Below, piece by piece: positions 1 to 8,758 of a stretch of 64,000 bases of DNA. This DNA comes from Zunongwangia mangrovi (GTDB lineage: Bacteria > Bacteroidota > Bacteroidia > Flavobacteriales > Flavobacteriaceae): contig NZ_FOKV01000003.1 of NCBI RefSeq assembly GCF_900112105.1, positions 124,001 to 188,000 of the forward strand. Direction: 5' to 3'. The position numbers and the translations under genes are program-made. The notes below the pieces were generated by a model that saw only the letters and a list, made by a program, of their open reading frames with translations, made no database searches and was not told where the DNA came from. The first letter of the stretch is position 1, and each line of letters begins with the position of its first letter.

Positions 1-1788
1 AATTGGTCTATTTTGATCCTGTAATCCAGCACGACTTCTACGAACGGCATCACTTACGGCAACAATTGCTTCTTCCTGTCCTACAACGCGACGGTGTAAT
101 TCGTCTTCTAGTCGAAGTAATTTTTCACGTTCGCTTTGTAACATTTTAGTTACCGGAATTCCCGTCCATTTTGCAACAACTTCAGCAATATCATCGTTAG
201 TAACTTCTTCCTGAATCAAAGATTTACCACTTTCTTTTTGCTGAACTTCTTTTTGAAGGCGCTCCAATTTCTCCTGTGCTTCTTTAATTTTACCATAACG
301 TAGCTCAGCAACCTTTCCGTAGTCACCTTCACGCTCAGCACGCTCGGCTTCCAGTTTATATTCTTCGATTTCAGATTTAGCGCCCTGGATGTTATCTACA
401 ACTTCTTTCTCATTTTTCCATTGTGCATGTATTTCGTTTCGCTCTTCCTTAAGATTCGCTAAATCTGCACGTAAAGATTTTAGTTTTGCTTCATCTTTTT
501 CGCGCTTAATTGCTTCGATCTCGATTTCCAGCTGCATGATCTTACGATCTAAAACATCTAATTCTTCTGGTTTAGAGTTGATTTCCATTCGAAGTTTAGA
601 AGCAGCTTCATCCATCAGATCGATCGCCTTATCTGGCAAAAATCGGTTAGTGATATAGCGTTGCGATAATTCTACCGCTGCGATAATCGCTTCATCCTTA
701 ATTCTTACTTTATGGTGTTGCTCGTACTTTTCTTTAATACCACGAAGTATCGAGATCGCACTTTCGGTATCTGGTTCTTCAACCATCACTTTTTGAAAAC
801 GACGCTCTAAAGCTTTATCTTTTTCAAAATATTTTTGATATTCATCCAAAGTGGTCGCTCCAATCGCTCTTAGTTCACCACGAGCAAGCGCAGGTTTTAA
901 AATGTTTGCGGCATCCATCGCGCCCTGGCCACCACCGGCACCAACAAGTGTGTGAATCTCATCGATAAAAAGAACAATATTACCATCGCTGCCGGTTACT
1001 TCTTTAATTACCGCTTTTAAACGTTCCTCGAATTCTCCTTTAAATTTAGCTCCGGCAATTAGTGCACCCATATCTAAAGAGAAAATTTGTTTCTCCTTAA
1101 GATTTTCAGGAACGTCACCAGCTACGATACGATGTGCTAAACCTTCAGCAATCGCAGTTTTACCAGTACCTGGTTCACCAACAAGCATTGGGTTGTTCTT
1201 GGTTCTACGCGATAAGATCTGTAAGATTCGGCGTATTTCTTCATCTCTACCAATTACAGGATCCAGTTTTCCGGTTTCTGCTAGCTGGTTAAGGTTTTTT
1301 GCATACTTATTTAAAGAGTTATACGTATCTTCAGCACTTTGAGAAGTTACACGATCACCTTTTCTTAATTCTTCGATAGCTGCCTTTAAACCTTTTTCAG
1401 TTGCTCCCTGATCTTTTAAGATCTGAGAAACTTTGCTGGAAGATTTAAAAATTGCCAGGATCAAATGTTCTACAGAAACGTACTCATCGTTCATTTTTTT
1501 GGCAATGCTCGATGCTTCATTTACTGTTTTGCCGGCCTCCCGACTTAATATGATATCGCCACCGCTAACTTTTGGAAAACTCTGAAGCGTGTTATCCAGA
1601 ATTTGATTGAAGAGGTTAACGTTAATGTTCAACTTTTTCAGCAAAAATGGAGTTACATTTTCATCTACGATCGTGATCGCTTTAAATAGATGTTCGTTCT
1701 CGATTTGCTGATGGCCCATTTCCTGAGCAAGCTGTTGCGCCTGCTGAATAGCCTCCTGTGATTTTATTGTGAAATTATTAAAATTCAT
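1..1788 (-). CDS. clpB: ATP-dependent disaggregase ClpB (3' part missing at window edge)
   Basis: This is the AAA+ disaggregase that works with DnaK to rescue aggregated cytosolic proteins. The 596 codons present start at the ATG at 1786-1788 (minus strand) and read through the window edge without a stop. The translation shows the double Clp N-terminal repeat (about residues 1-150), then NBD1 with Walker A GEPGTGKT and Walker [14 protein letters not shown] long charged coiled-coil middle domain (about 400-540) follows, and the frame leaves the window just before the NBD2 Walker A. The coiled-coil M domain distinguishes ClpB from ClpA and ClpC. No heat-shock-type operator was recognised in the 177 bp upstream. 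The identification is secure; only the C-terminal third is unseen. Confidence 0.97.
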   Translation of the reverse strand, partial: MNFNNFTIKSQEAIQQAQQLAQEMGHQQIENEHLFKAITIVDENVTPFLLKKLNINVNLFNQILDNTLQSFPKVSGGDIILSREAGKTVNEASSIAKKMNDEYVSVEHLILAIFKSSSKVSQILKDQGATEKGLKAAIEELRKGDRVTSQSAEDTYNSLNKYAKNLNQLAETGKLDPVIGRDEEIRRILQILSRRTKNNPMLVGEPGTGKTAIAEGLAHRIVAGDVPENLKEKQIFSLDMGALIAGAKFKGEFEERLKAVIKEVTGSDGNIVLFIDEIHTLVGAGGGQGAMDAANILKPALARGELRAIGATTLDEYQKYFEKDKALERRFQKVMVEEPDTESAISILRGIKEKYEQHHKVRIKDEAIIAAVELSQRYITNRFLPDKAIDLMDEAASKLRMEINSKPEELDVLDRKIMQLEIEIEAIKREKDEAKLKSLRADLANLKEERNEIHAQWKNEKEVVDNIQGAKSEIEEYKLEAERAEREGDYGKVAELRYGKIKEAQEKLERLQKEVQQKESGKSLIQEEVTNDDIAEVVAKWTGIPVTKMLQSEREKLLRLEDELHRRVVGQEEAIVAVSDAVRRSRAGLQDQNRPI

Positions 1789-1917
1789 AGTCTTTTGTTT
1801 TTTGATTTCTAAATAGCAAATCCTATACCTTACGAATAATTGGACAAATTGACATTATTTTTAAATAATCTTAAGACAAAACGACAGTTTTTGTATTTAT
1901 ACTGAAAATCTTTTAAA

Positions 1918-1951
1918 TTGGGTAAGCATCTGGTTTTAAGGTGTATCTTTG
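1918..1951 (+). promoter_or_regulatory. Bacteroidota-type promoter of ytxJ
   Basis: TATCTTTG at 1944-1951 matches the -7 consensus TAnnTTTG. A TTG at 1918-1920 could serve as the -33 element, with a rather long 23-bp spacer. The ATG of ytxJ is 14 bp downstream of the -7 box. Because the TTG at 1918 belongs to the promoter, it is not a plausible start codon for the gene. Confidence 0.6.
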
Positions 1952-1965
1952 CAAAAAATTTAAGT

Positions 1966-2361
1966 ATGGGAATTTTTGATAAAATGTTTGGAGGAGGAGA
2001 GAATGAATCTAATAATCAATCTAAGGTGAATTGGAGGCCGTTAACCGATATTTCTGAGGTCGAAGTTGCAGAAATGGAATCACAGCAGCAACTAGTAGCA
2101 ATTTTAAAACATTCTACTCGATGCGGAATTAGCCGAATGGTGTTAAGACAATTTGAAAATTCTTATGATCTTCCTGAAGATGCTGAGGTTAAATTATACT
2201 TTTTAGACCTGCTTAGTCATCGTGATATTTCTAATGAAATCGCAGATCGATTTAAGGTAAGGCACGAGAGCCCACAGCTCATCATACTTCAGCAAAAACA
2301 AGTAGTTCATCATAGTTCTCACCAAGATATCGACGTGAATAATATCAAGGAATTCTTATAA
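1966..2361 (+). CDS. ytxJ: YtxJ-family monothiol redox protein (DUF2847)
   Basis: A 131-residue cytosolic protein with a thioredoxin-like fold. The segment KHSTRCGISRMVL (about residues 47-59) contains a single cysteine where a thioredoxin would have CxxC, which is the pattern of the YtxJ family linked to bacillithiol-dependent redox reactions. The C-terminal part (SPQLIILQQKQVVHHSSH) fits the cis-Pro strand and last beta strand of the fold. I start at the ATG at 1966 because the in-frame TTG 48 bp upstream falls inside the promoter. The gene stands alone between divergent clpB and a small gene. The exact partner thiol in this organism is inferred from the family only. Confidence 0.85.
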   Translation: MGIFDKMFGGGENESNNQSKVNWRPLTDISEVEVAEMESQQQLVAILKHSTRCGISRMVLRQFENSYDLPEDAEVKLYFLDLLSHRDISNEIADRFKVRHESPQLIILQQKQVVHHSSHQDIDVNNIKEFL

Positions 2362-2482
2362 TATTTGAATATTTTCTTTTTTTAATTTAAATTTAGAAAC
2401 CATTGTTAAAGATTATTAATCAATATGTCAAAAAGATTCATCATTTGTAATTTTGGATCAGGTTTAAAGATTAATCACAGTT

Positions 2483-2692
2483 ATGGATAAAGAGATAGAT
2501 TTTAAAGAACTTGAAAAAAGATGGGAAGCCATCAAGAAAAGTCAGGATAACGACAGACAACAGCGAGAGTTCCAAGATTACAGCGAAGCTAATTTGCCTG
2601 AAGATCGAAAGAAAGGCGGATCTAGCGACGAGAAAAAAGCTGCTGAGGCGGCGATGCGCGAGTCGAGGGAATTTAGAAGCTACAGTCGATAA
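2483..2692 (+). CDS. Small highly charged hypothetical protein
   Basis: A 69-residue protein made almost entirely of Lys, Glu, Asp, Arg, Ser and Ala, with no hydrophobic segment, probably soluble and partly disordered or helical. I do not recognise the family. Support for expression is positional: a TAnnTTTG box (TAATTTTG, 2448-2455) lies 27 bp upstream, and a strong terminator hairpin begins 4 bp after the stop. A second reading frame starting at 2511 covers most of the same stretch but runs into the terminator, so the 2483 frame is preferred. Confidence 0.6.
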   Translation: MDKEIDFKELEKRWEAIKKSQDNDRQQREFQDYSEANLPEDRKKGGSSDEKKAAEAAMRESREFRSYSR

Positions 2693-2695
2693 AAT

Positions 2696-2728
2696 AAAAA
2701 AAGCTGCCATGATCTGGCAGCTTTTTTT
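2696..2728 (+). terminator. Intrinsic terminator between convergent genes
   Basis: GCTGCCA (2703-2709) pairs with TGGCAGC (2715-2721) around a 5-nt loop, flanked by an A-run on the left and a T-run on the right. The hairpin can therefore stop transcripts from both sides: the small gene on the plus strand and fahA on the minus strand. Confidence 0.9.
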
Positions 2729-2749
2729 ATGACCTATATTTAGGAATAG

Positions 2750-4039
2750 TTATTTCTTTTTAGGTTCGAATACTGGTAAAATCTTGGTGTTAATTTCACC
2801 AAAACCAATTCGTATGCTCTCATTTTCACAGTGACCTCTCATAATTACCGTATCATTATCTTCGATAAAGCTACGAGTGCTGCCGTCACCTAATTTTATT
2901 GGTTTTTCTCCTTTCCAAGAAAGTTCTAACATGCTTCCGTAGGTATCTGGAGTTGGACCAGATATGGTTCCAGATGCCATCATATCTCCAGAATTTACCG
3001 GGCAACCATTAATAGTATGATGCGCCAACTGTTGACTCATATTCCAATACAAATACTTATAATTTGTCTTACTGAGTAAGTTTTCCTCGCTACCTTCTGG
3101 TTTTAGATAAACTTCAAGATTAATATCGAAACTCTTTTTACCTGTGTATTTTAAATAAGACATCAGTTCTTTTTCTGGATCTGGTCCTTCAGTTCTAAAA
3201 GGTTCCAAAGCATCCATGGTTACGATCCATGGCGAAATAGAAGAAGCAAAGTTTTTAGCTAAGAAAGGTCCAAGTGGTGCATATTCCCATTTCTGAATAT
3301 CGCGAGCACTCCAATCGTTAAACATTACCATTCCGAAGATATATTCTTCAGCTTCATCAACAGGAATTGGTTCTCCTAATAAATTAGCATCTGTAGTAAT
3401 AAAAGCCATTTCCATTTCAAAATCTACCTGTTTTGATGGTCCAAATACAGGTTCTTTAGCATCTTCTGGCATTGTTTGGCCTTTAGGACGATGAATAGGA
3501 ATATGGCTGGTAACGATCGAAGAGCTTCTACCATGATAACCTACGGGGATGTGCAGCCAATTTGGTAACAGAGCATTTTCTTTATCCCGAAACATGCTCC
3601 CAACGTTGGTTGCATGCTCTTTGCTTGAGTAGAAATCTGTATAATCGCCAACCTGCACCGGCATTTGCATTTCTATTTCATCTAAAGTAAATAGCACTAC
3701 ATTTCGATGTTCCTGGTTGTTCTTTAAAGCTTCGTTGTTTTCGTCAAAGATTTCAGCAATTCTATTTCTTACTAATCTCCACGTTTTTTTTCCGTCAGAA
3801 ATAAAATCATTTAAAGTATCCTGAAGGAAAATATCATCGGTTAAAGGAATTCCCTCAAAATAACCAAGCTGATGTAGTGCACCAAGATCGATCGCAAAAT
3901 CACCGATTCTGGTTCCAATGGTAATGATATCATCTCTGGTTAAAAATACACCAAAAGGAATGTTCTGGATCGGGAAATCGGTATCTTTAGAAATCTCCAA
4001 CCAGGTTTTTCTTTTTGGATCGTTTGCGGTAATTGACAT
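2750..4039 (-). CDS. fahA: Fumarylacetoacetase
   Basis: Catalyses the last step of tyrosine degradation, hydrolysing fumarylacetoacetate to fumarate and acetoacetate. The protein is 429 residues, the usual length for full FAH. The N-terminal SH3-like domain is followed by the catalytic FAH domain containing HIPVGYHGRSSS, the metal-binding acidic cluster around VDFEMEMAFI, and FNDWSARDIQKWEY. The other tyrosine-pathway genes are not next to it. A TAnnTTTG box on the minus strand lies 35 bp upstream of the start. The shorter FAH-family protein at 22.5 kb is a different enzyme. Confidence 0.96.
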   Translation of the reverse strand: MSITANDPKRKTWLEISKDTDFPIQNIPFGVFLTRDDIITIGTRIGDFAIDLGALHQLGYFEGIPLTDDIFLQDTLNDFISDGKKTWRLVRNRIAEIFDENNEALKNNQEHRNVVLFTLDEIEMQMPVQVGDYTDFYSSKEHATNVGSMFRDKENALLPNWLHIPVGYHGRSSSIVTSHIPIHRPKGQTMPEDAKEPVFGPSKQVDFEMEMAFITTDANLLGEPIPVDEAEEYIFGMVMFNDWSARDIQKWEYAPLGPFLAKNFASSISPWIVTMDALEPFRTEGPDPEKELMSYLKYTGKKSFDINLEVYLKPEGSEENLLSKTNYKYLYWNMSQQLAHHTINGCPVNSGDMMASGTISGPTPDTYGSMLELSWKGEKPIKLGDGSTRSFIEDNDTVIMRGHCENESIRIGFGEINTKILPVFEPKKK

Positions 4040-4073
4040 AGAAAAATAAGAATTTGTTAAAATCTGATTGATT

Positions 4074-4081
4074 CAAATATA
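4074..4081 (-). promoter_or_regulatory. -7 promoter box of fahA
   Basis: Read on the minus strand this is TATATTTG, an exact TAnnTTTG match 35 bp upstream of the fahA start. No clear -33 TTTG was seen at the expected distance. Confidence 0.5.
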
Positions 4082-4113
4082 TTATTTTCCTGTAATTAAC
4101 CGAATGTATTTAT

Positions 4114-4121
4114 TACTTTTG
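4114..4121 (+). promoter_or_regulatory. -7 promoter box of glyA
   Basis: TACTTTTG matches TAnnTTTG, 26 bp upstream of the glyA ATG. The fahA and glyA promoters are thus divergent and only about 35 bp apart. Confidence 0.55.
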
Positions 4122-4147
4122 ATGAATATTTAACGTAAATATTTAAG

Positions 4148-5422
4148 ATGCAACGAGATACAAAAATTTTTGATTTAATCGAGAAGGAAAAAGAGCGTCA
4201 ACTACATGGTTTAGAGCTTATTGCAAGTGAGAATTTTGTTAGTGATCAGGTAATGGAAGCTGCCGGATCTGTACTTACCAACAAGTATGCTGAAGGTTAT
4301 CCTGGCAAAAGATATTACGGTGGATGTGAAGTAGTAGATGAAGTAGAGCAATTAGCCATCGATCGTTTAAAAGAACTTTTTGGGGCAGAGTATGCAAACG
4401 TACAGCCACATTCTGGTTCGCAGGCAAATACAGCTGTTTTCCAGGCATGTTTAAAACCTGGCGAGAAATTCTTAGGATTTGATCTTTCTCATGGAGGGCA
4501 TTTAACACATGGTTCTCCGGTAAACTTTTCAGGAAGATTATATGAGCCTGTTTTCTACGGAGTAGATAAAGAAACCGGACTTATTGATTACGATAAAGTT
4601 GCAGAGATTGCAGAAAAAGAAAAACCAAAAATGATTATCGCGGGAGCCTCAGCGTATTCTCGTGAGATCGACTATAAACGTTTTAGAGAGATCGCAGATA
4701 GCGTAGGTGCTATTTTATTTGCAGATATCGCACACCCTGCAGGTCTTATCGCAAAAGGTGTTATAGGAGACCCAATTCCGCATTGTCATATTGTAACATC
4801 AACAACCCACAAAACACTTCGTGGTCCACGTGGGGGAATTATCATGATGGGGAAAGATTTTGATAATCCTTTTGGAGAAAAATTGAAAAATGGAAATCTT
4901 AAGAAAATGTCAGCTATTTTAAATAGTGCTATTTTCCCAGGAAATCAAGGTGGTCCTTTAGAGCACATCATCGCTGCAAAGGCAATTGCTTTTGGAGAAG
5001 CGTTAACCGATGAGTTTTTACATTATGCTGTACAAGTGAAGAAAAACGCTAAAGTAATGGCTGAGGCTTTTGTTGAAAAAGACTATCAAATTATTTCTGG
5101 CGGAACCGATAATCATTGTATGCTTATCGATCTTAGAAATAAAGAGGTGAGCGGTAAAGAAGCGGAAGAAGCTTTAACTAAAGCAGATATTACCGTAAAT
5201 AAAAACATGGTGCCATTTGACGATAAATCACCATTTGTAACTTCTGGGATTAGAATTGGTACTGCTGCAGTAACTACGAGAGGTTTGGTTGAAAAAGATA
5301 TGCCTAAGATCGTAGAATTGATCGATAAGGTAATTTCTAATATTGATGACGATGCTAAATTAGCAGAAGTAAAATCTGAAGTGAATGCCTTAATGCATGG
5401 TCGTCCACTTTTTAAAGCTTAA
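4148..5422 (+). CDS. glyA: Serine hydroxymethyltransferase
   Basis: PLP enzyme interconverting serine plus tetrahydrofolate and glycine plus 5,10-methylene-THF, the main source of one-carbon units. At 424 residues it has the normal bacterial length. Characteristic segments are ELIASENF (23-30), [13 protein letters not shown] (47-59), QPHSGSQAN (86-94), [10 protein letters not shown] (191-200) and the PLP-lysine motif [14 protein letters not shown] with Lys222. It is a single-gene unit: its own promoter lies upstream and a strong terminator follows 22 bp after the stop. Confidence 0.98.
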   Translation: MQRDTKIFDLIEKEKERQLHGLELIASENFVSDQVMEAAGSVLTNKYAEGYPGKRYYGGCEVVDEVEQLAIDRLKELFGAEYANVQPHSGSQANTAVFQACLKPGEKFLGFDLSHGGHLTHGSPVNFSGRLYEPVFYGVDKETGLIDYDKVAEIAEKEKPKMIIAGASAYSREIDYKRFREIADSVGAILFADIAHPAGLIAKGVIGDPIPHCHIVTSTTHKTLRGPRGGIIMMGKDFDNPFGEKLKNGNLKKMSAILNSAIFPGNQGGPLEHIIAAKAIAFGEALTDEFLHYAVQVKKNAKVMAEAFVEKDYQIISGGTDNHCMLIDLRNKEVSGKEAEEALTKADITVNKNMVPFDDKSPFVTSGIRIGTAAVTTRGLVEKDMPKIVELIDKVISNIDDDAKLAEVKSEVNALMHGRPLFKA

Positions 5423-5444
5423 GCTGTATTTACCAATATTATAT

Positions 5445-5475
5445 AAAAAAGCTACCAATTTTGGTAGCTTTTTTT
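5445..5475 (+). terminator. Intrinsic terminator after glyA
   Basis: AAAAAAGCTACCAA (5445-5458) pairs with TTGGTAGCTTTTTT (5461-5474) across a tiny loop. The A and T tracts make it bidirectional, so it also serves the minus-strand DUF6249 gene ending at 5497. Confidence 0.9.
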
Positions 5476-5496
5476 GTTCGTAAATGGATCGATCGA

Positions 5497-5841
5497 TTAT
5501 AATTTCATCTTACGGGTTAGGTAAAAACCTAAGAGTAAAAATGCTCCGGGAGTAAAGAATAAGCTACCCACGTAAGCCAGGTCTCCACTTAAAATGGTAT
5601 AAGTTTCAAGAAGATTTCCGATAAGAAATCCCAAGCCAACACCCATTAAGACAAGCGATAAATTTAATAGGATAACTGCCCAAACCGGTGACGATCTATC
5701 TTTTCTAAATTTAAATATAGAGGCATCCTTATCATGTTCGATAAGCGCAAGACGCTCTTTGTTTCTCGTTTGAAAAAACAGGAAAAAAATACCAAAGATG
5801 CAGGCAAAAAGAGAGATACATATAATAATAGCTGGATTCAT
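5497..5841 (-). CDS. DUF6249-like small membrane protein
   Basis: A 114-residue protein with three hydrophobic segments (about residues 2-23, 53-76 and 87-108) separated by a basic stretch. This fits an inner-membrane protein of the DUF6249 type; its function is unknown. It is transcribed away from the ECF sigma gene. Its upstream region carries the same TGTAACC-N16-CGTC element as the sigma gene, which suggests it is a target of that sigma factor and perhaps takes part in the same envelope response. The family name is from pattern recognition. Confidence 0.75.
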   Translation of the reverse strand: MNPAIIICISLFACIFGIFFLFFQTRNKERLALIEHDKDASIFKFRKDRSSPVWAVILLNLSLVLMGVGLGFLIGNLLETYTILSGDLAYVGSLFFTPGAFLLLGFYLTRKMKL

Positions 5842-5895
5842 ATTTTTAATTTTATTTGATTAATGACAATTTTTTTAAGCGCTTTCAAAAGTTAA

Positions 5896-5922
5896 GACGA
5901 TACTTTGTAAAAACAGGTTACA
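5896..5922 (-). promoter_or_regulatory. Putative ECF-sigma promoter for the DUF6249 gene
   Basis: On the minus strand TGTAACC (5922 to 5916) is followed after exactly 16 nt by CGTC (5899 to 5896). The arrangement is identical to the divergent element in front of the sigma gene. Confidence 0.65.
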
Positions 5923-5950
5923 AATTAATTCAAGAAAAGAGGAAAATTAA

Positions 5951-5977
5951 TGTAACCAGGTTTTCTTAGTCGTCGTC
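5951..5977 (+). promoter_or_regulatory. Putative autoregulated ECF-sigma promoter
   Basis: TGTAACC (5951-5957), 16-nt spacer, CGTC (5974-5977), ending 10 bp before the sigma ATG. The shape resembles ECF promoters, which commonly have AAC in the -35 and CGTC in the -10. The near-zero leader suggests a transcript that starts almost at the start codon. Confidence 0.65.
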
Positions 5978-5987
5978 ATATACTAAA

Positions 5988-6569
5988 ATGACCATCAAAA
6001 AAGACCAATTACTCATCGATCAAATCCTGGGTGGAGATAAGCAAATATTCTCTGTCCTGGTAGATCGTTATAAAAATTTGGTGTTTACCTTATGTTTGCG
6101 ATTACTAAAAAATAGGGAAGAGGCCGAAGAAGTTGCTCAAGATAGTTTTGTGAAAATCTATAAATCTCTAAATAAATTTAAAGGAGAAGCAAAATTTTCG
6201 ACCTGGGTGTATCGAGTAACCTATAATAATTGTCTTGATTTTTTGAAGGCTAAAAAACGTAAATTTCAGGAGTTAAGTGTAGATGCTTATGATGGTTTTG
6301 AGATTCAAGATTTAGATAATGCTATTGATATTCTTGAAGAAAAGGAGCGAAAATCGGCGATTTTGAGTTGTATTAATATGCTGAATGAGGACGATGCATT
6401 TTTGCTAACTTTACATTATTACGAAGACCAGTCGGTTAAAGAAATTGCTGAAATTATGAATTTATCGGTAGCTAACGTTAAAGTAAAATTATACCGAGGC
6501 CGTAAACAACTGGCGGTTATTTTAAAAAGAAGATTGTCGAATGATATGTTGCTGAATTATGGAAAATAA
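5988..6569 (+). CDS. ECF-type RNA polymerase sigma factor
   Basis: A 193-residue sigma-70 family protein of group 4. Region 2 covers about residues 15-85 and contains NREEAEEVAQDSFVKIYKSL followed by FSTWVYRVTYNNCLDFLK. Region 4 covers about 130-180, with the HTH QSVKEIAEIMNLSVANVKVKLYRGRKQL. Region 1 and most of region 3 are absent, as expected for ECF factors. Its last 11 bases overlap the next gene, a small membrane protein that could be its anti-sigma factor. A matching promoter upstream suggests autoregulation, and like elements precede the DUF6249 gene and the outer-membrane barrel near 16.2 kb. Confidence 0.93.
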   Translation: MTIKKDQLLIDQILGGDKQIFSVLVDRYKNLVFTLCLRLLKNREEAEEVAQDSFVKIYKSLNKFKGEAKFSTWVYRVTYNNCLDFLKAKKRKFQELSVDAYDGFEIQDLDNAIDILEEKERKSAILSCINMLNEDDAFLLTLHYYEDQSVKEIAEIMNLSVANVKVKLYRGRKQLAVILKRRLSNDMLLNYGK

Positions 6570-7002
6570 AGAAATGAAATTAGACGAATTTACTCAGAAA
6601 ATTTTCAGTGAAACAAGCCTGGAAACTCCTTCATTCAATTTTACCGATAAGGTAATGGCTAATCTTCCTGAAATTAATTCAGCTAAAATAAAAAGCGCGA
6701 AAACTTCAGTTGAAAAAATAAAATATGAGCCATTAATCACTAAAACCGGCTGGGGGATGATCGCGGCTTTTGTAGCGATATTGTTGATTTCAGCATATTT
6801 TTCTTCCGCAGTAAACGCTTCAGGGGTAATGATCGATAAATGGGGTAAGCTGAAATCTGTTTTTAATTTTTCTATTGAAATGCCCAATATCGATATTTTG
6901 AATACAGATGTTTTGGCGATTTCTATAGCACTTTTTACCGCTTATTTTTTATTAGAAATTTTTCTACTGAATAACTGGATGAATAAAAAGAATTTTGCCT
7001 AA
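6559..7002 (+). CDS. Membrane protein, candidate anti-sigma factor
   Basis: A 147-residue protein with a soluble N-terminal part (about 1-68) and two hydrophobic segments (about 69-92 and 118-138). It starts 11 bp inside the sigma gene, so the two are translationally coupled. The length, the membrane topology and the coupling fit an anti-sigma factor that holds the sigma factor at the inner membrane. I see no zinc-binding HxxxCxxC motif, so it is not a ZAS-type anti-sigma domain. The role is inferred from context. Confidence 0.7.
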   Translation: MENKEMKLDEFTQKIFSETSLETPSFNFTDKVMANLPEINSAKIKSAKTSVEKIKYEPLITKTGWGMIAAFVAILLISAYFSSAVNASGVMIDKWGKLKSVFNFSIEMPNIDILNTDVLAISIALFTAYFLLEIFLLNNWMNKKNFA

Positions 7003-7008
7003 TAATCG

Positions 7009-7048
7009 AGATTAAATACCTTCTAGTTTTTTTCGAGAAGGTTAATCT
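7009..7048. terminator. Bidirectional terminator-like hairpin
   Basis: ACCTTCT (7018-7024) pairs with AGAAGGT (7036-7042), with outer arms AGATTAA and TTAATCT extending the stem. It sits between the convergent sigma operon and the thioesterase gene; the T-run is in the loop rather than after the stem, so it is a weaker call than the other terminators. Confidence 0.45.
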
Positions 7049-7461
7049 TAAACTGATTTTTCCTGAAATAAAACCTTCATATTTTCATCGATTCTTGCCG
7101 GGCGTTTAGACTCGTGGCTCATTAAACACCAGGTGGTTTTTGCCTGGGCCAGAACTTTATCGGTCTTTTTATTTTTAATACTTACGTGTCTTATAGAAGT
7201 CACATTGGTGATTTGATCTACGTAAGTTTGTAGCAGAATTTCGTCGTCTAAAAAAGCCTGTTGTTTATAATCGATCTCGTGTCGAACCACTACCCAAAAA
7301 AATTCTTCTTTTTGAGCTGCTGAAGCGCGATCTTCCCAATGGCCTTTTGCTACATCCTGGATCCACTGCACATATTGTACATTATTTACGTGGTTTTGTT
7401 CATCAAGATCGATTTGGCTAACCTTGATCTCCATTTCAAAAATCTGGGGAGTCGTGATCAT
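7048..7461 (-). CDS. Acyl-CoA thioesterase, 4-hydroxybenzoyl-CoA thioesterase type
   Basis: A 137-residue hotdog-fold protein likely to hydrolyse acyl-CoA thioesters in the cytosol. The N-terminal segment QIDLDEQNHVNNVQYVQWIQD (written here as IDLDEQNHVNN, residues 17-27, then YVQWIQD) is the 4HBT active-site pattern, with the acidic residue and HVNN. The start codon follows the stop of the upstream gene directly (TAA then ATG), so both belong to one transcript. The substrate cannot be read from the sequence. Confidence 0.88.
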   Translation of the reverse strand: MITTPQIFEMEIKVSQIDLDEQNHVNNVQYVQWIQDVAKGHWEDRASAAQKEEFFWVVVRHEIDYKQQAFLDDEILLQTYVDQITNVTSIRHVSIKNKKTDKVLAQAKTTWCLMSHESKRPARIDENMKVLFQEKSV

Positions 7462-8529
7462 TTATTTTTCGACGATTTTTACTTCGAATAATTTATCCCA
7501 GTGTTTACCGGTTACAAAAAGCTGTTTAGTATGAGGATTGTATGCAATACCATTTAAAACATGGTTCACCTCGCTAAGTTCGTTTTCGTTACCTAATTTA
7601 TTTCTTAAACCTCTAAAATCGATGAGACCAACAATGGCTCCGTTCTTAGGATTAATAATCGCTACGCCATCTTTCTGGTAGGTGTTTGCATAAATAAGAC
7701 CATCTACCCATTCTAACTCATTCATTTTAGAATTAATGCTTTTGTGGGTTGCGATTTGGATATAATTTTCTTCGGCGAAAGTTTCAGGGTTTAAAAGCCA
7801 GATCTTTTCTGTGCCATCACTTTTATAAATATGTTCGCCATCATTACAAAGTCCCCAGCCTTCTTCACTTTGGTTATAACTAAAGGTTCCTTTTTTCTCA
7901 AAAGTTTCGCGATCGTAGATATAACCTTCTTTTGCCTGCCAGGTAAGTAAAATGATCTGGTCATTAAAAATGGTCATTCCTTCTCCAAAAACCGAGTTAT
8001 CTAAATCGATAATCTGTAAAACTTCACCGGTTTCTAGATCTACTTTTCTAAGATCAGATTCGCCATATTCGCCTGTACTTTCGTATAAAGTATCGTTTAA
8101 AAATTCTAATCCTTGTGTGTAAGCTTCTGGATCGTGAGGATACGTGTTTACGATCTCGTAAGTGTAGGCTTTTGGTGGGGTGTCATTAAATATTTTGATC
8201 GACTTATTGGTGGTATCTTTTTGGCCTTCGTAATAAACTTCAGCCTTTAGGGTTTGATTTCCTAAAAGTTGATTTTTAAGCGGAATATCAAAAGACCAGT
8301 TTGGTGATTTTGCGGTTACTTTTTCTGTATTTAAATAAACGATAACTGAGTCGATACTGAACTCTTTTTTGTTTTCAATTTGCCCTGAAATGCTCTCGCC
8401 AAGCTGAAATTCTTTCTTATTTTCATCAGTTTTGATACTAAAATGCGATTTTTTTGAGCCAGAATTGCTTCCGCAGGAAAAATATAAAAAAGCTAATGTT
8501 AAGATTAACAGAGATTTAAGTTTCATCAT
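7462..8529 (-). CDS. Glutaminyl-peptide cyclotransferase (plant/bacterial beta-propeller type), lipoprotein
   Basis: A 355-residue enzyme expected to convert N-terminal Gln of exported proteins to pyroglutamate. Residues 1-19 form a lipoprotein signal with lipobox LYFSC, so it is anchored to a membrane outside the cytosol. An Ig-like stretch (about 30-115) precedes the catalytic propeller, which begins at YPHDPEAYTQGLEF and contains YESTGEYGES, both typical of the glutamine cyclotransferase family. The family without the N-terminal extension is about 250 residues, so the extension is an accessory domain. It is the promoter-proximal gene of a two-gene operon with the thioesterase. Confidence 0.9.
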   Translation of the reverse strand: MMKLKSLLILTLAFLYFSCGSNSGSKKSHFSIKTDENKKEFQLGESISGQIENKKEFSIDSVIVYLNTEKVTAKSPNWSFDIPLKNQLLGNQTLKAEVYYEGQKDTTNKSIKIFNDTPPKAYTYEIVNTYPHDPEAYTQGLEFLNDTLYESTGEYGESDLRKVDLETGEVLQIIDLDNSVFGEGMTIFNDQIILLTWQAKEGYIYDRETFEKKGTFSYNQSEEGWGLCNDGEHIYKSDGTEKIWLLNPETFAEENYIQIATHKSINSKMNELEWVDGLIYANTYQKDGVAIINPKNGAIVGLIDFRGLRNKLGNENELSEVNHVLNGIAYNPHTKQLFVTGKHWDKLFEVKIVEK

Positions 8530-8583
8530 CTTCTAAAGTCCTATTTTGTATGGCTAAATTAACCAATTCTGTTTAAAAAATGC

Positions 8584-8613
8584 TTGCCAGAAGTGCTAAA
8601 GATTGTATATTTG
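8584..8613 (+). promoter_or_regulatory. Promoter of the SRP RNA gene
   Basis: TTG at 8584-8586, a 19-bp spacer and TATATTTG at 8606-8613. This is the most complete -33/-7 pair in the window and places transcription start at about 8618-8620, exactly where the RNA hairpin begins. Confidence 0.8.
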
Positions 8614-8618
8614 CACCC

Positions 8619-8712
8619 GGCAAGTCCCACACAACCAGCTCCTGCTGAATCCCCCAGGGCGGGAACGCAGCAAGGGTAGGCGGTCGTAGCGGTGTGATGT
8701 GGGTCGCTTGCC
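8619..8712 (+). ncRNA. ffs: Signal recognition particle RNA, small bacterial type (4.5S)
   Basis: About 94 nt forming one long hairpin: GGCAAG (8619-8624) pairs with CTTGCC (8707-8712). The apical domain contains the conserved internal-loop segments CAGGGCGGGAACGCAGCAAGGGTAGG, seen here at 8654-8680 as CAGGGCGGGAA and CAGCAAGGGTAGG. The RNA binds Ffh for co-translational targeting. A T-run (8713-8719) terminates it. An open frame on the minus strand across this RNA is an artefact. Confidence 0.96.
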
Positions 8713-8746
8713 TTTTTTTGTATCTGGAAATTAGCAAAATTAATCG

Positions 8747-8754
8747 CATATTTG
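8747..8754 (+). promoter_or_regulatory. -7 promoter box of the SDR gene
   Basis: CATATTTG differs from TAnnTTTG at the first base. The G of the box is only 4 bp before the ATG, so the transcript would start at or next to the start codon (leaderless or nearly so). Confidence 0.45.
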
Positions 8755-8758
8755 CCTT

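Noticed and set aside
2511-2732. Alternative 73-residue frame overlapping the small charged gene
   Set aside because: It reads through the terminator hairpin; the 2483 frame ends just before it.
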